The notes under the pieces were generated by a model. That model had not been told where the DNA came from and made no database searches. It was given only the letters and a program-made list of their open reading frames with translations. DNA of 64,000 nucleotides from JASHPR01 sp963808705 (GTDB lineage: Bacteria; Actinomycetota; Actinomycetes; Streptosporangiales; Streptosporangiaceae), in contig CAWEHB010000016.1 in assembly GCA_963808705.1 (NCBI GenBank), positions 620,001 through 684,000 on the forward strand, written 5' to 3'. Position numbers and translations under genes: made by a program. Positions 17,758-25,281 of the stretch are shown piece after piece (position 1 is the stretch's first letter; each line of letters begins with the position of its first letter).

Positions 17758-18821
17758 AGTGCCGCCTCCCTGGCCAGGACCTCGGGATTGACCACGTGGT
17801 CCGGGATCCCGCCGGAGGCCAGCCGGGCCACGGCCGCGGCGGCCATCTCGGCCCCGCGGCGCAGCGTCTCCCGGGTGGCGCCCGCGATGTGCGGCGTGAT
17901 GATGACGTTCGGCAGGTCGAGCAGCGGGTGGCGGTCCCCGGCCGGGCGCGGCTGCGCCACGTCGAGCGCGGCGCCGGCCAGGGTGCCGCTGGCCAGCGCC
18001 CGGGCCAGGGCGTCCTCGTCGACCAGCGACTCCCGCGCGGTGTTGATGAAGAATGCTCCCCGCGGCATGCGGGCGAACGCGGCCGCGCCGAACATGTGCC
18101 GGTTGTCGGCGGTGGCCCGGGCGTGCACCGAGACCAGGTCCGAGCGGCTGAGCAGGTCATCGAGCCCGACCATGGTCACGCCGGGCGGGACGGTACCCGG
18201 CGGGACCGGGTCGTAGCCCAGCACGGTGAACCCGAGCGCGTGGCCGCGGGCGGCCACCTCCCGGCCGACGTGGCCCAGGCCGACCAGGCCGAGGGTCATG
18301 CTGGCCGCCTCGCCGCCGATGAACTGGCTGCCCTCGTAGGTGCTGCGGCCGAGCGGCCCGCCGCCGGTCAGGTAGCGCGCCGCGGCGGGCACGGCCCGGA
18401 TGAGCATCAGGGCGAAGGCGATCGTCAGCTCGGCGACCGCCTCGGCGTTGCGCCCGGGCGCGCTCGTGACCGCGATGCCGCGGGCGGTGGCCGCGGCCAC
18501 GTCGACGTTGACCGGCCCGCCGCGGGCGCAGCAGACCAGCCGCAGCGGCGCCGCGTCCAGGACCTCCGCGGTAACCGGGGCCCCGTGGACCAGCAGCGCG
18601 TCGTGGCCTGCCACCGTGGCGGCCAGGTCAGCGGGGTCGCCGATGTACTCGCGCACGGCCCGCCCAGAATCCGTCCGCGGCGGGGCCGCCTCAGTGCTGG
18701 CGATCTGCAGCTCGGTCACGGCGACGGTGTCGCGCAGGCCGGCCAGCGCCGCGGTGAACAGGCCGGCCGGCATGAACGGGTCGCCGACGGCCAGGACCCG
18801 CACCGGGTCGGCCCGGGTCAC
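17754..18821 (-). CDS. D-isomer-specific 2-hydroxyacid dehydrogenase (phosphoglycerate-dehydrogenase-like)
   Basis: This is an NAD-dependent dehydrogenase of 355 residues with the two-domain 2-hydroxyacid fold. The nucleotide motif is LGLVGLGHVGREVAARG. The catalytic Arg lies in INTARESLVDE, the Glu downstream in ALDVAQPRP, and the His in ITPHIAGATRE. The substrate domain holds CCARGGPVNVD, as in phosphoglycerate and related dehydrogenases. It starts at a GTG at 18821 that overlaps the stop of the VOC gene (GTGA 18818-18821), and its own stop overlaps the LsrK start in the same way. Three consecutive coupled genes imply one pathway. The longer frame opening (to 19208) runs through the VOC gene and is not used. 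Confidence 0.88.
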   Translation of the reverse strand: MTRADPVRVLAVGDPFMPAGLFTAALAGLRDTVAVTELQIASTEAAPPRTDSGRAVREYIGDPADLAATVAGHDALLVHGAPVTAEVLDAAPLRLVCCARGGPVNVDVAAATARGIAVTSAPGRNAEAVAELTIAFALMLIRAVPAAARYLTGGGPLGRSTYEGSQFIGGEAASMTLGLVGLGHVGREVAARGHALGFTVLGYDPVPPGTVPPGVTMVGLDDLLSRSDLVSVHARATADNRHMFGAAAFARMPRGAFFINTARESLVDEDALARALASGTLAGAALDVAQPRPAGDRHPLLDLPNVIITPHIAGATRETLRRGAEMAAAAVARLASGGIPDHVVNPEVLAREAAL

Positions 18822-19336
18822 GGGTAGACGTAGGTCGGCTTGAGGTCGATGGCGTGACCGCTGCCGGACTCGAGCACGAACTTCAGCATCGGCGCGGTGT
18901 CCAGGTAGTAGAACTCGATCGAGTCGCCGATCCGGCCGCTCATCAGGACCTCGGCGCCGTGCGACCGCCAGTGCTCCTGCATCAGCGAGCTGTCGTCGGC
19001 CGAGTGCTTCATGCAGGCGATGTGCTGGACCCCCTCGCCGTGGGCGTCCAGGAATTCCTGGTAGATGCTCGGCCCGCTGACCGGCTGGATCAGCTCGAAG
19101 CCGAGCCCGTCGACCGAGGCTTCCGCGCCGATCATCCGGTACTCGACCGGCTCGCCCTTCACCCGGGTGTCGTGCAGCAGCGGGGGCTTGTACTCGAACA
19201 CGCTCCACGGCCCCCAGCCCAGGGTCTGGGTGTAGGTCTGCAGGGCGGCCTCGATGTCGCGGACCACCACGGCGATCTGGGTGATCTTCATGGGCGTGGG
19301 CGGCGTGACGATCTGCCGTGCCATCTGCCGTGCCAT
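18818..19336 (-). CDS. VOC-superfamily protein (glyoxalase / methylmalonyl-CoA-epimerase-like)
   Basis: This is a vicinal-oxygen-chelate protein of 172 residues. KITQIAVVVRDIEAALQTY opens the first beta-alpha-beta module; GEGVQHIACMKHSADD and DSIEFYYLDTAPMLKFVLE form the second, with candidate metal ligands His, Glu and Glu. It resembles the single-chain epimerase and lactoylglutathione-lyase-like group, so it may isomerise or cleave an intermediate of the lsr-like pathway. The start at 19336 is supported by AGGAGGAAGAAC. An internal ATG at 19291, directly before the domain, is also possible. The first residues repeat MARQMARQ, encoded by a short in-frame duplication. Confidence 0.82.
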   Translation of the reverse strand: MARQMARQIVTPPTPMKITQIAVVVRDIEAALQTYTQTLGWGPWSVFEYKPPLLHDTRVKGEPVEYRMIGAEASVDGLGFELIQPVSGPSIYQEFLDAHGEGVQHIACMKHSADDSSLMQEHWRSHGAEVLMSGRIGDSIEFYYLDTAPMLKFVLESGSGHAIDLKPTYVYP

Positions 19337-19356
19337 GTTCTTCCTCCTCTGCGAGT

Positions 19357-20473
19357 TCAGCCGACTGGATCGCGGGCGAGCCCGGCCAGCTGCCCGATGC
19401 GTCCGGCGCAGGCGTCTATGTCTTCAGTACCCGCGAGCGCGCCGATCTCGAGCGTGTAGCGGCGCTCCTCATCGGGGGCCAGGTGCTGCAGCTCGCCCCG
19501 CGCCCGGGCGTCCAGCCGCCGGCGTCCCGGTTGGTGCTGGGCTCCATCGCGACCACGTAGGTTCCCGTGCCGAGCTGGCGCCAGGTGATGTGGTGCGGCA
19601 GCGCGGCGCGGGGATAGCGCTGGTAGACGCCGAGCCCGGCCTGGCGGTTGATCACCGCGGCGGTCACCATCCCGTCGGGACCGGGCGTCATGTCGTGCTC
19701 GTAGCATTCCTCGACGAAATCGGGGCGGGGCCGGCCAGCCGCCGGTAGTCCGGGTCGCAGGCCTCGCTGACGCAGGTGCCCGGGCCGGCCGGGTACGCCA
19801 GCTCGGCGCCCGCGTCGACCACCGGGAAGCCGATGTTGCAGTGGTACAGCAGCATGTGCGGGCACGGGGTCGCGCCGGTGTTGGTGACGGTGTCGGTGAT
19901 CCGGAGCGCCGTCCCGCCCAGGTCGGCCTCGACCCGCCGGCGCAGCGCCAGCTGCTCGCCGAACACGGCGGCCTGGATGACCTCGCCCTCGGCCCACAGC
20001 ACGCACTCGTCCCCCCGCCAGGACGTGCCGTAGCCGGCCAGCCGCGCGGGCAGGCCGGTGTAGCGCCCGTGCAGCCCGTACGTCTCGGTCTTCCGGTGCG
20101 GGTAGTTGAACACGGCCGCGTCGTCGGTGCCGCCCAGCAGGGTGTGGTCCAGCCCGCAGGTCGATACCAGCCCGCCGGGAAAGCCACGGAACCACCCGAT
20201 CCCGGCCGACTCGTGCAGCCCGGGGCCGATCAGGCCGACCGGTGACCACCAGGCCAGCGGCTGGCCGCCGAGCCACGCGCGGCCGATGTCGAACCCGCGG
20301 TCGACCAGGACGTCGAACCCGAAGCCCGATCCGGCGGTGAAGCGCAGCAGCCGGACCCCGCGCTCGGCGCCGTCACCGGCCTCCACCAGCTGCACCCCGG
20401 CCACCTGGTCGAGGCGGCCGGTCCGCGCCAGCAGCTCGCGCCGAGTCCAGGGACGACCCCAGAGGCTGACCAT
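19357..20473 (-). pseudogene. DUF4432 aldose-epimerase-like gene with two frameshifts
   Basis: Three frames join into one DUF4432-type protein. From the ATG at 20473 (AGGAGG nine bases upstream) the sequence GSGFGFDVLVDRGFDIG to DPDYRRLAGPAP runs to about 19730. DFVEECYEHDMTPGPDGMV to VVAMEPSTNRDAGG follows in a second frame to about 19525. A third frame (ARGELQHLAPDEERRYTLEIG) reaches the stop at 19357. Each step behaves like loss of one base, at GC-rich runs (near 19725 and 19520). Sequencing errors in homopolymers would give the same picture, so the gene may be intact in life. DUF4432 proteins are galactose-mutarotase-like sugar epimerases. This is the first gene of the lsr-like operon. 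Confidence 0.75.
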
Positions 20474-20489
20474 GTGCCCGAACCTCCTG

Positions 20490-20556
20490 GAGCGCTTGCT
20501 CAGATACCGGGCATTCGCTCAGCCCCGAGTATTTATCACGCCGGGCCCGGCCGCAA
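20490..20556 (-). promoter_or_regulatory. promoter with paired palindromic operators ahead of the lsr-like operon
   Basis: Reading the minus strand: -35 TTGCGG (plus 20551-20556), an 18-base spacer, -10 ATACTC (20527-20532), then operators GGGCATTCGCTC (20509-20520) and GAGCGCTTGCTC (20490-20501). These start 6 and 25 bases after the -10, the geometry also seen at 12198-12264. The DUF4432 start codon follows 17 bases later. This drives the eight-gene run down to 12292. Confidence 0.6.
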
Positions 20557-20586
20557 GGGCCGCCCCGGGCGGGCGCCGCGGGCCCC

Positions 20587-20680
20587 GGTCAGCCCCGCTT
20601 CCGGCGTCCCGGTCAGCCCCGCTTCCGGCGTCCCGGTCAGCCCAGCTTCCGGCGTCCCGGTCAGCCTCGCTTGCGGCGCC
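20587..20680. repeat. 24-bp tandem repeat, about four copies
   Basis: The unit GGTCAGCCCCGCTTCCGGCG plus TCCC begins at 20587, 20611, 20635 and 20659, the last copy being diverged. It spans the stop codon of the SorC-type regulator (20661-20663) and continues downstream of it. The final copy encodes the regulator's last residues, so the others may have arisen by slippage from the gene end. Confidence 0.85.
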
Positions 20681-21707
20681 CGGACCGCCGCCGCTCCAGC
20701 TCGAGCAGCCGGATCGCGGCCAGCTCGTTGGTGACGAGGACGTCCAGGAACCCGCCGTGCAGCGCGCCGAGAATGGCCCCGGTCTTGTGCAGCCCGCCGG
20801 CCACGCCCACGACCTTGGGGATCCGTGCCAGGTCGGGCAGGTCGATCCCGATGCGGCGGTCGTGGATCGGCAGTTCGACCACGCGGCCGTCGGCGTCGAA
20901 GAACTGGCCCAGGATGTCGCCGACCACGCCCCGTTCCCGCAGCCCGCGCGCGTCGTCGGCATCCAGGTAGCCCATGTGCACGATGGTCGCGTCGGCCGTC
21001 GGGGTCCCCACGCCGACGAGCGCGTGCTCCACGTCGCAGGCCTGCTTCAGGACCTGCTGAATGGTCGGCTCCTCGCGCAGGGCGGCCGCCAGGGCGGGGG
21101 TGGACGCCATGATCGGGCTGGGGATCACGGTGGCGGAGATGAGGCCGGGCGGCTCGGCGGCCACCTCGCCCTTCGACGACAGGATGGTCGGCAGGTAACC
21201 GTCCACGCCGCCGGTCAGCGTCACCATGTGGACCGGCCCGACCGCGCCGAAGTTCGTGGCAGCGATGACCCGCGAGACGGTCTCGCCCCAGCCCACGCCG
21301 AGGCTCCCGCCGGGCCGCAGGTGGGTGCTCATGAACTGGGCGCCGCCCAGGCCGATCCGCGCGTTCAGCGCGTGGTAATCCGCCGGCTCCTTCTCGTGGT
21401 CGGGCACGACCAGCGCCTCGGCGAGGCCGAAGACCCGGCGCAGCTCGCCGCTCAGCTCGAACGCGTCGAGGTACTCGGTGTTGAGGTTGATCGACACCAG
21501 GCCGACCTTCCGGGCCCGGTCGAGCAGCCGCCCGACCGACGCCCGGGACACCGACAGCCGCCGGGCGATCTCGTCCTGGGTCAGCTCGTCCTTGTAGTAG
21601 TACCAGGCCACCCGGAGCAGGAGTTCCTCCGAGCTCCAGCGTCCCGGGTCGTCCGCACGGCCTGGCTTCACGGCGTCCCCCTTGCTTCTCGCGCTGGCCT
21701 CAGGCAT
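20661..21707 (-). CDS. SorC/DeoR-family transcriptional regulator (LsrR-like)
   Basis: This is a sugar-responsive DNA-binding regulator of 348 residues. Residues 25-70 form the HTH (LLRVAWYYYKDELTQDEIAR followed by LSVSRASVGRLLDRARK). The rest is the sugar-phosphate-binding SorC domain, with SLGVGWGETVSRVI, GGVDGY, LVGVGT and GVAGGLHKTGAILGALHGG near the C-terminus, as in LsrR and SorC. LsrR represses its operon until phosphorylated ligand is made by LsrK. Here the gene sits 0.2 kb upstream of an operon with LsrK- and LsrF-like genes, and palindromes recur in the three leaders, so local control is likely. It overlaps the upstream SDR gene by eight bases. Confidence 0.9.
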   Translation of the reverse strand: MPEASARSKGDAVKPGRADDPGRWSSEELLLRVAWYYYKDELTQDEIARRLSVSRASVGRLLDRARKVGLVSINLNTEYLDAFELSGELRRVFGLAEALVVPDHEKEPADYHALNARIGLGGAQFMSTHLRPGGSLGVGWGETVSRVIAATNFGAVGPVHMVTLTGGVDGYLPTILSSKGEVAAEPPGLISATVIPSPIMASTPALAAALREEPTIQQVLKQACDVEHALVGVGTPTADATIVHMGYLDADDARGLRERGVVGDILGQFFDADGRVVELPIHDRRIGIDLPDLARIPKVVGVAGGLHKTGAILGALHGGFLDVLVTNELAAIRLLELERRRSGRRKRG

Positions 21708-22500
21708 GCGGGATCACCTGGCCCCCGTCCAGCGGGATCACCGCCCCGGTCATGAACGACGACACCGGGCTCAGCAGCAGCGCGATCCAGCGCGCCACCT
21801 CGTCCGGGGCACCGATCCGGCCCAGCGGGACCTGGCTCTCCAGCCACCGGTACGCCTCGTCCAGGTCGTCGGCCCAGGTGGCGTGGATCGGGGTGTCGAC
21901 CGGGCCGGGCGCGATCGCGTTAACCCTGATCCGGGCGGGCGCCAGCTCGCCGGCCAGCGACTGGGTCAGGTAGTCCAGCGCGCCCTTGGTCATCCCGTAC
22001 ACCGACTGCCCCGAAAGCCGCAGCGTGCCCGACGACGAGCTGATGTTGACCACCGACCTGACCGGAGATTCCCGAAGCGATGGTAGCGCCGCCTGGATGA
22101 GGAAGTAGGGCGCCCTGACGTTCGTCGCCACGTGCTCGTCGAATCCCGCCACGTCCCACTCGGCCAGCGGGAAGTGCCGGCAGGCGGCGGCGTTGTTGAC
22201 CAGGCCGTCGACCCGGCCGAACGCCTCGAGCGCCGCGGAGATGATCCGCGCCGGGCTGGCCGGATCGGCCAGGTCGGCCGGCACGGCGACGGCCTGGCCG
22301 CCCGCCTGGCCGATCGCGCCGGCGCCCTGGCGGAGCAGCGCCTCCCGCCTCCCGGTCAGCACCACCGAGGCCCCGGCGGCGCCGAGCAGCCGCGCGGCGG
22401 CCGCGCCGATCCCGCTGCCGGCCCCGGTGACGACCACCGTCGATCCCTGCAGGCCGAGGTCGATGGAGCCAGCGGAACCGGAGGATGGGGCGGCGGCCAT
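21700..22500 (-). CDS. SDR-family oxidoreductase
   Basis: This is a second short-chain dehydrogenase of the locus, 266 residues. After a short Ala/Ser-rich lead come VVVTGAGSGIGAAAARLL (cofactor site), NNAA, ISSSSGTL, the catalytic VYGMTKGALDYL, and the C-terminal FMTGAVIPLDGGQVIPHA. It probably oxidises a polyol or hydroxy intermediate. The ATG at 22500 is chosen because GAAGG precedes it and the Rossmann fold follows within 20 residues; the frame is open further upstream but meets repeats and remnants. Its last eight bases overlap the start of the SorC-type regulator, so enzyme and regulator are made together. Confidence 0.9.
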   Translation of the reverse strand: MAAAPSSGSAGSIDLGLQGSTVVVTGAGSGIGAAAARLLGAAGASVVLTGRREALLRQGAGAIGQAGGQAVAVPADLADPASPARIISAALEAFGRVDGLVNNAAACRHFPLAEWDVAGFDEHVATNVRAPYFLIQAALPSLRESPVRSVVNISSSSGTLRLSGQSVYGMTKGALDYLTQSLAGELAPARIRVNAIAPGPVDTPIHATWADDLDEAYRWLESQVPLGRIGAPDEVARWIALLLSPVSSFMTGAVIPLDGGQVIPHA

Positions 22501-22522
22501 GAGCCTTCGGTAATCCGCTTCC

Positions 22523-22553
22523 GAGCAAATGTCAAGACCGTGAGCGTTCGCTC
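22523..22553 (-). promoter_or_regulatory. third GAGCnnnnGCTC operator, upstream of the SDR-regulator unit
   Basis: GAGCGTTCGCTC at 22542-22553 matches the operators at 12.2 and 20.5 kb. A half site GAGC starts 19 bases away at 22523. On the minus strand a -35-like TTGACA overlaps this region, with TACCGA 17 bases on, very close to the start codon, so the promoter layout differs from the other two. It would allow autoregulation by the SorC-type protein. Confidence 0.45.
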
Positions 22554-22567
22554 GCACCGGCCCGGAG

Positions 22568-22623
22568 GCCACGGACGGCGCACCAACCAGCCACGGACGG
22601 CGCACCAACCAGCCACGGACGGC
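22568..22623. repeat. 22-bp tandem repeat, 2.5 copies
   Basis: The unit GCCACGGACGGCGCACCAAC plus CA occurs at 22568-22589 and 22590-22611, with a 12-base partial copy to 22623. It lies exactly where the upstream region of the SDR gene gives way to a WD40 remnant, and may mark a recombination scar. Confidence 0.9.
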
Positions 22624-22735
22624 CGTTGTGGGAGGCCGCCAGCGACAGCAACGGCCGCACCTACCTGTGGGACGTGGCCACCAGGCACCTGACCGCGACC
22701 CTGACCGACCCGCCGACCGGCCGGTGGAGGGCGGC
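22620..22735 (+). pseudogene. WD40-repeat fragment
   Basis: The plus-strand translation ASDSNGRTYLWDVATRHLTA followed by TLTDPPTGR is the C-terminal blade motif of actinobacterial WD40 proteins (GDSNGRTYLWDVATRRLT-type). Nothing else of such a protein is present, so this is a relic of about 38 codons. It is in frame with, but unrelated to, the ATP-binding protein that follows. Confidence 0.6.
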
Positions 22736-22874
22736 TTCGTCCACGATGGCCCAGAGCCGAAGCGGTGACTTCCTGGCCAAGACGGCCGACGTCGTACGCG
22801 GGTCAGGTCTGGTCGTCCGTGACCCGGAGCGCAGCTCCAGCGCCGGCCCTGCTCCCACGAACGGACTACGGAGG

Positions 22875-23318
22875 ATGCCAACCTCCTGGCCGCTGTCTAG
22901 CTCGTTAGCGCTGGGAGCATTGCCACTTGCTCCGAGTTGCGCACGACTCCACGCCAGGGCCGTTCTCCAGGAGTGGGGCTTGGAGAGCATGGCCGAGACC
23001 GTCGAGCTGATCGTCTCGGAACTGATGACGAACGCGGTATGCGCCACCACCGGCCCCGGCGGAGAGCCGAGATACGACGATGCCGTTTCGGGGCTGCCGG
23101 TTGTTCATCTGCGGCTGTCGTCTGATCGCGTGCACGTGGTCGTTGAAGTGCGGGACAAGAGCACGGGAGCACCGACGCCGGAGCATGCCGAGCCGGACCA
23201 GGAGAGCGGGCGGGGCCTGATGCTCGTAGCGGCCCTGTGCGAGCGGTGGGGCTGGGAGGCCGTACCCGGTTGGACAGGCAAGGTGGTTTGGGCGGAACTG
23301 CTGGGCTCAGGTCAGTGA
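22875..23318 (+). CDS. RsbW-like ATP-binding protein (HATPase, putative anti-sigma/regulatory kinase)
   Basis: From the ATG at 22875 the protein has 147 residues, normal for single-domain HATPase_c_2 proteins of actinomycetes. The N box reads VSELMTNAV; the G1-like box VEVRDKSTGAP lies before the G2 box ESGRGLMLVAAL; it ends CERWGWEAVPGWTGKVVWAEL. Such proteins bind partner switches or sigma factors; no partner gene is adjacent. GGAGG abuts the ATG too closely, so a start further upstream or at another codon is possible; the frame opens at 22626. It converges on the aldo/keto reductase. Confidence 0.75.
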   Translation: MPTSWPLSSSLALGALPLAPSCARLHARAVLQEWGLESMAETVELIVSELMTNAVCATTGPGGEPRYDDAVSGLPVVHLRLSSDRVHVVVEVRDKSTGAPTPEHAEPDQESGRGLMLVAALCERWGWEAVPGWTGKVVWAELLGSGQ

Positions 23319-23325
23319 CAGCAGG

Positions 23326-24309
23326 TCAGTAGCGGGCGCCCTCCGGCGCGGGCAGGGCGTCGAGTTCGGCCAGGTCGGCCGCGCTCAGCTGGATGCCCGC
23401 CGCGCCGACGTTGTCTGCCAGGTACTTCGGGGTCTTGGTCCCGGGGATGGGCACCACCTGCCGTCCCTGGGCCAGCACCCACGCCAGCGCCACCTGCGCC
23501 GGGGTGGCCCCGGCCCGCTCGGCAACCTGGCGCACCCGGCCCACGATGGCCAGGTTGGCGCGCAGCGCGTCCTGCTGGAAGCGCGGCAGCCCGCGCCGGA
23601 AGTCGTCCCGGGGCAGGTCGTCGAACGACGAGAACCGCCCGGTGAGGAAACCCCGCCCCAGCGGGGAAAACGGCAGGAAGGCGATGCCCTGCTCCTGGCA
23701 GTGCGGCAGCACCTCGGCCAGCGCATCCCGGGTCCACAGCGACAACTCGGACTGCACCGACGTCACCGGGTGCACCGCCTGCGCCCGCCTGATCTCCCCG
23801 ACCGTCACCTCGGACAGGCCGATGTGCCGCGCCTTGCCCGCCGCCACGGTCTCCGCCATCGCCCCCCAGGTCTCCTCCAGCGGCACCTGCGGGTCCACCC
23901 GGTGCAGCTGGTAGAGGTCCACATGGTCGGTGCCGAGCCGGCGCAGGCTGCCGTCGATCGACGCGCGTACGTGCTCGGGGCGGCCGTCCCTCGCCGTGCC
24001 CGGCGAGCTGTTTCCCGGGTTCGCGGTCTGGACCGAGTCGGCGAGGAGGCCGACCTTGGTGGCCAGCACCGCGCGGTCGCGGTGGCCCCCCGCCAGCGCG
24101 CAGCCGACCAGTTCCTCGTTGGTGTACGGCCCATACGCGTCAGCGGTGTCGATCAGCGTCACGCCCAGGTCGAGTGCCTGGTGGATGACGGAGATGGAGA
24201 TGGCGTCATCCCGCGGGGTCTCCATGTCATAGGAGTGGGTCATGCCCATGCATCCCAGACCGATGACGCCGACCTCGGGGCCCTTGCTGCCGAGGGTGGT
24301 GGTTCGCAT
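23326..24309 (-). CDS. aldo/keto reductase
   Basis: This is an NADPH-dependent carbonyl reductase of the AKR superfamily, 327 residues. GLGCMGMTHSY opens the barrel. The tetrad is seen as Asp and Tyr in IDTADAYGPYTNEELVG, Lys in VLATKVGLL, and His in DLYQLHRVDP. The C-terminal cofactor site contains VPIPGTKTPKYLADN. The closest recognisable group is AKR13-like. I start at the second in-frame ATG (24309, RTTTLGSKGPEVG); four residues earlier is also possible. Confidence 0.93.
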   Translation of the reverse strand: MRTTTLGSKGPEVGVIGLGCMGMTHSYDMETPRDDAISISVIHQALDLGVTLIDTADAYGPYTNEELVGCALAGGHRDRAVLATKVGLLADSVQTANPGNSSPGTARDGRPEHVRASIDGSLRRLGTDHVDLYQLHRVDPQVPLEETWGAMAETVAAGKARHIGLSEVTVGEIRRAQAVHPVTSVQSELSLWTRDALAEVLPHCQEQGIAFLPFSPLGRGFLTGRFSSFDDLPRDDFRRGLPRFQQDALRANLAIVGRVRQVAERAGATPAQVALAWVLAQGRQVVPIPGTKTPKYLADNVGAAGIQLSAADLAELDALPAPEGARY

Positions 24310-24410
24310 GCCGCCCAGCATCCCACCCAGTGCCGCCGACCGCGATCAACGCGGCTATCCGCGCCCCCGCTTCTGCGTGCCTCGACTACGGTCAGCGTGG
24401 CGGGTAATGC

Positions 24411-24662
24411 TCAAGACCGCCTGAGTCCGCGGCGATCGCCCTCGCCAACGCGCACATGCACGAGGTAGCCGAGGAACGGGCCCGGGCCGAGGCAGCGGCA
24501 TCGGAACGGGACCGGCTGCTCGCCGAGGTCCATGACACGATCACCCAGCGGCTGGCTGGTGGGCATCCGGGCGCACCTGGAAGCGCCGAAGATGACCTGG
24601 CCCCGGTCGTCGGCCATGAGCCGGTCGGCACTGGCCTCCTGGCGGGTGAGTGACTCGCTCAT
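24411..24662 (-). CDS. short hypothetical ORF coupled to the small membrane protein
   Basis: The frame has 83 residues, starting MSESLTRQEASADRLMADD. Its ATG overlaps the stop of the membrane protein at 24659 (ATGA). The first 35 residues look protein-like; the rest lies antisense to a histidine-kinase remnant and is probably fused junk, so this may be the N-terminus of a truncated gene. I do not recognise a family. Confidence 0.3.
   Translation of the reverse strand: MSESLTRQEASADRLMADDRGQVIFGASRCARMPTSQPLGDRVMDLGEQPVPFRCRCLGPGPFLGYLVHVRVGEGDRRGLRRS
24417..24560 (+). pseudogene. GAF / HisKA_3 histidine-kinase fragment
   Basis: The plus-strand frame reads ESAAIALANAHMHEVAEERA and then SERDRLLAEVHDTITQRLAG. 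This is the end of a GAF domain followed by the phospho-accepting His motif (EVHDTITQ) of NarL-partner histidine kinases. Neither the sensor N-terminus nor the ATPase domain is present, so only a fragment of about 45 residues remains. Confidence 0.6.
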
Positions 24663-24847
24663 GAGGTGCTGTTCCTCCCGCCACGTGACCGTTCGATGAC
24701 CCCGCGAGCGTTCTGGTGGCCAGCGGCGCCGCCGGAACGGCTGCCACCGGAACCTCTGTCACCGACGAACGGCAGGACGATCAAGACCAACAGGACCACA
24801 ACGATGACTATCGGCATGACGATGAAGATCGCTTCCGACCCATCCAT
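24659..24847 (-). CDS. small single-span membrane protein
   Basis: This has 62 residues. MDGSEAIFIVMPIVIVVVLLVLIVLPF forms one long hydrophobic helix near the N-terminus, followed by a polar Gly/Ser/Arg tail (GDRGSGGSRSGGA). AAAGGAGG lies ten bases before the ATG, a strong ribosome site, which makes this a real gene rather than a chance frame. Function unknown. Confidence 0.6.
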   Translation of the reverse strand: MDGSEAIFIVMPIVIVVVLLVLIVLPFVGDRGSGGSRSGGAAGHQNARGVIERSRGGRNSTS

Positions 24848-24865
24848 GACGCACAGCCTCCTTTC

Positions 24866-25126
24866 CTACGTTGGGCCGTCCTGCGCGGCTTGAGGCAACG
24901 CGGGACCGGTCCTGGCAGCTACGGTCGCGTCTCGGGCGCCCGGCCGCGCCCGTGGAAGCCCTGGCTGGTGCCCGCCCACTTTGACCACCAGCGGCAGCCG
25001 CCGCAGCTCACCGGTATCGACATACCGGCTGGTGAACGTCTCGGCGAACCCAGCCGGCGGGTTCGGCACCCCCGAGACCGAGCCGGGGCCTTCCGGCGCG
25101 GGCAGGTGGGTGGGAGATGAACTCAT
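24866..25126 (-). pseudogene. alpha/beta-hydrolase N-terminal remnant
   Basis: The frame of 86 residues starts at an ATG with AAAGGGG before it. It contains GFAETFTSRYVDTGELRRLP, which resembles the start of bacterial alpha/beta hydrolases of the epoxide-hydrolase group (GFADTFTSRYVDTG-type). The expected HGWP oxyanion motif is missing and the sequence turns Pro/Ala/Arg-rich, so the gene is truncated or frameshifted after about 45 residues. Confidence 0.5.
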
Positions 25127-25281
25127 GACGATCCCCTTTCACAGGTGGCATCGCCTCACGATCGCGCGTCGGGCAGACGGGTCGCGCCCGTGACTCCCTG
25201 GCCATATACCCTGGTCTGGGCTGGAATAGGCGCAGACGGGGCTGCGTGCCGTCAGGCTCGCGGATTTGCAGGCGACTGGCA

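Noticed and set aside
15251..18160. A 969-codon open frame on the minus strand covering three genes
   Set aside because: Only its last 289 codons (LsrF-like) show family sequence. The rest is antisense-like shadow of the LsrK and dehydrogenase frames in GC-rich DNA.
22500..22540. Leaderless promoter (TTGACA-17-TACCGA) directly at the SDR start
   Set aside because: A ribosome site GAAGG is present before the ATG, which argues against a leaderless transcript; I could not decide the promoter position.
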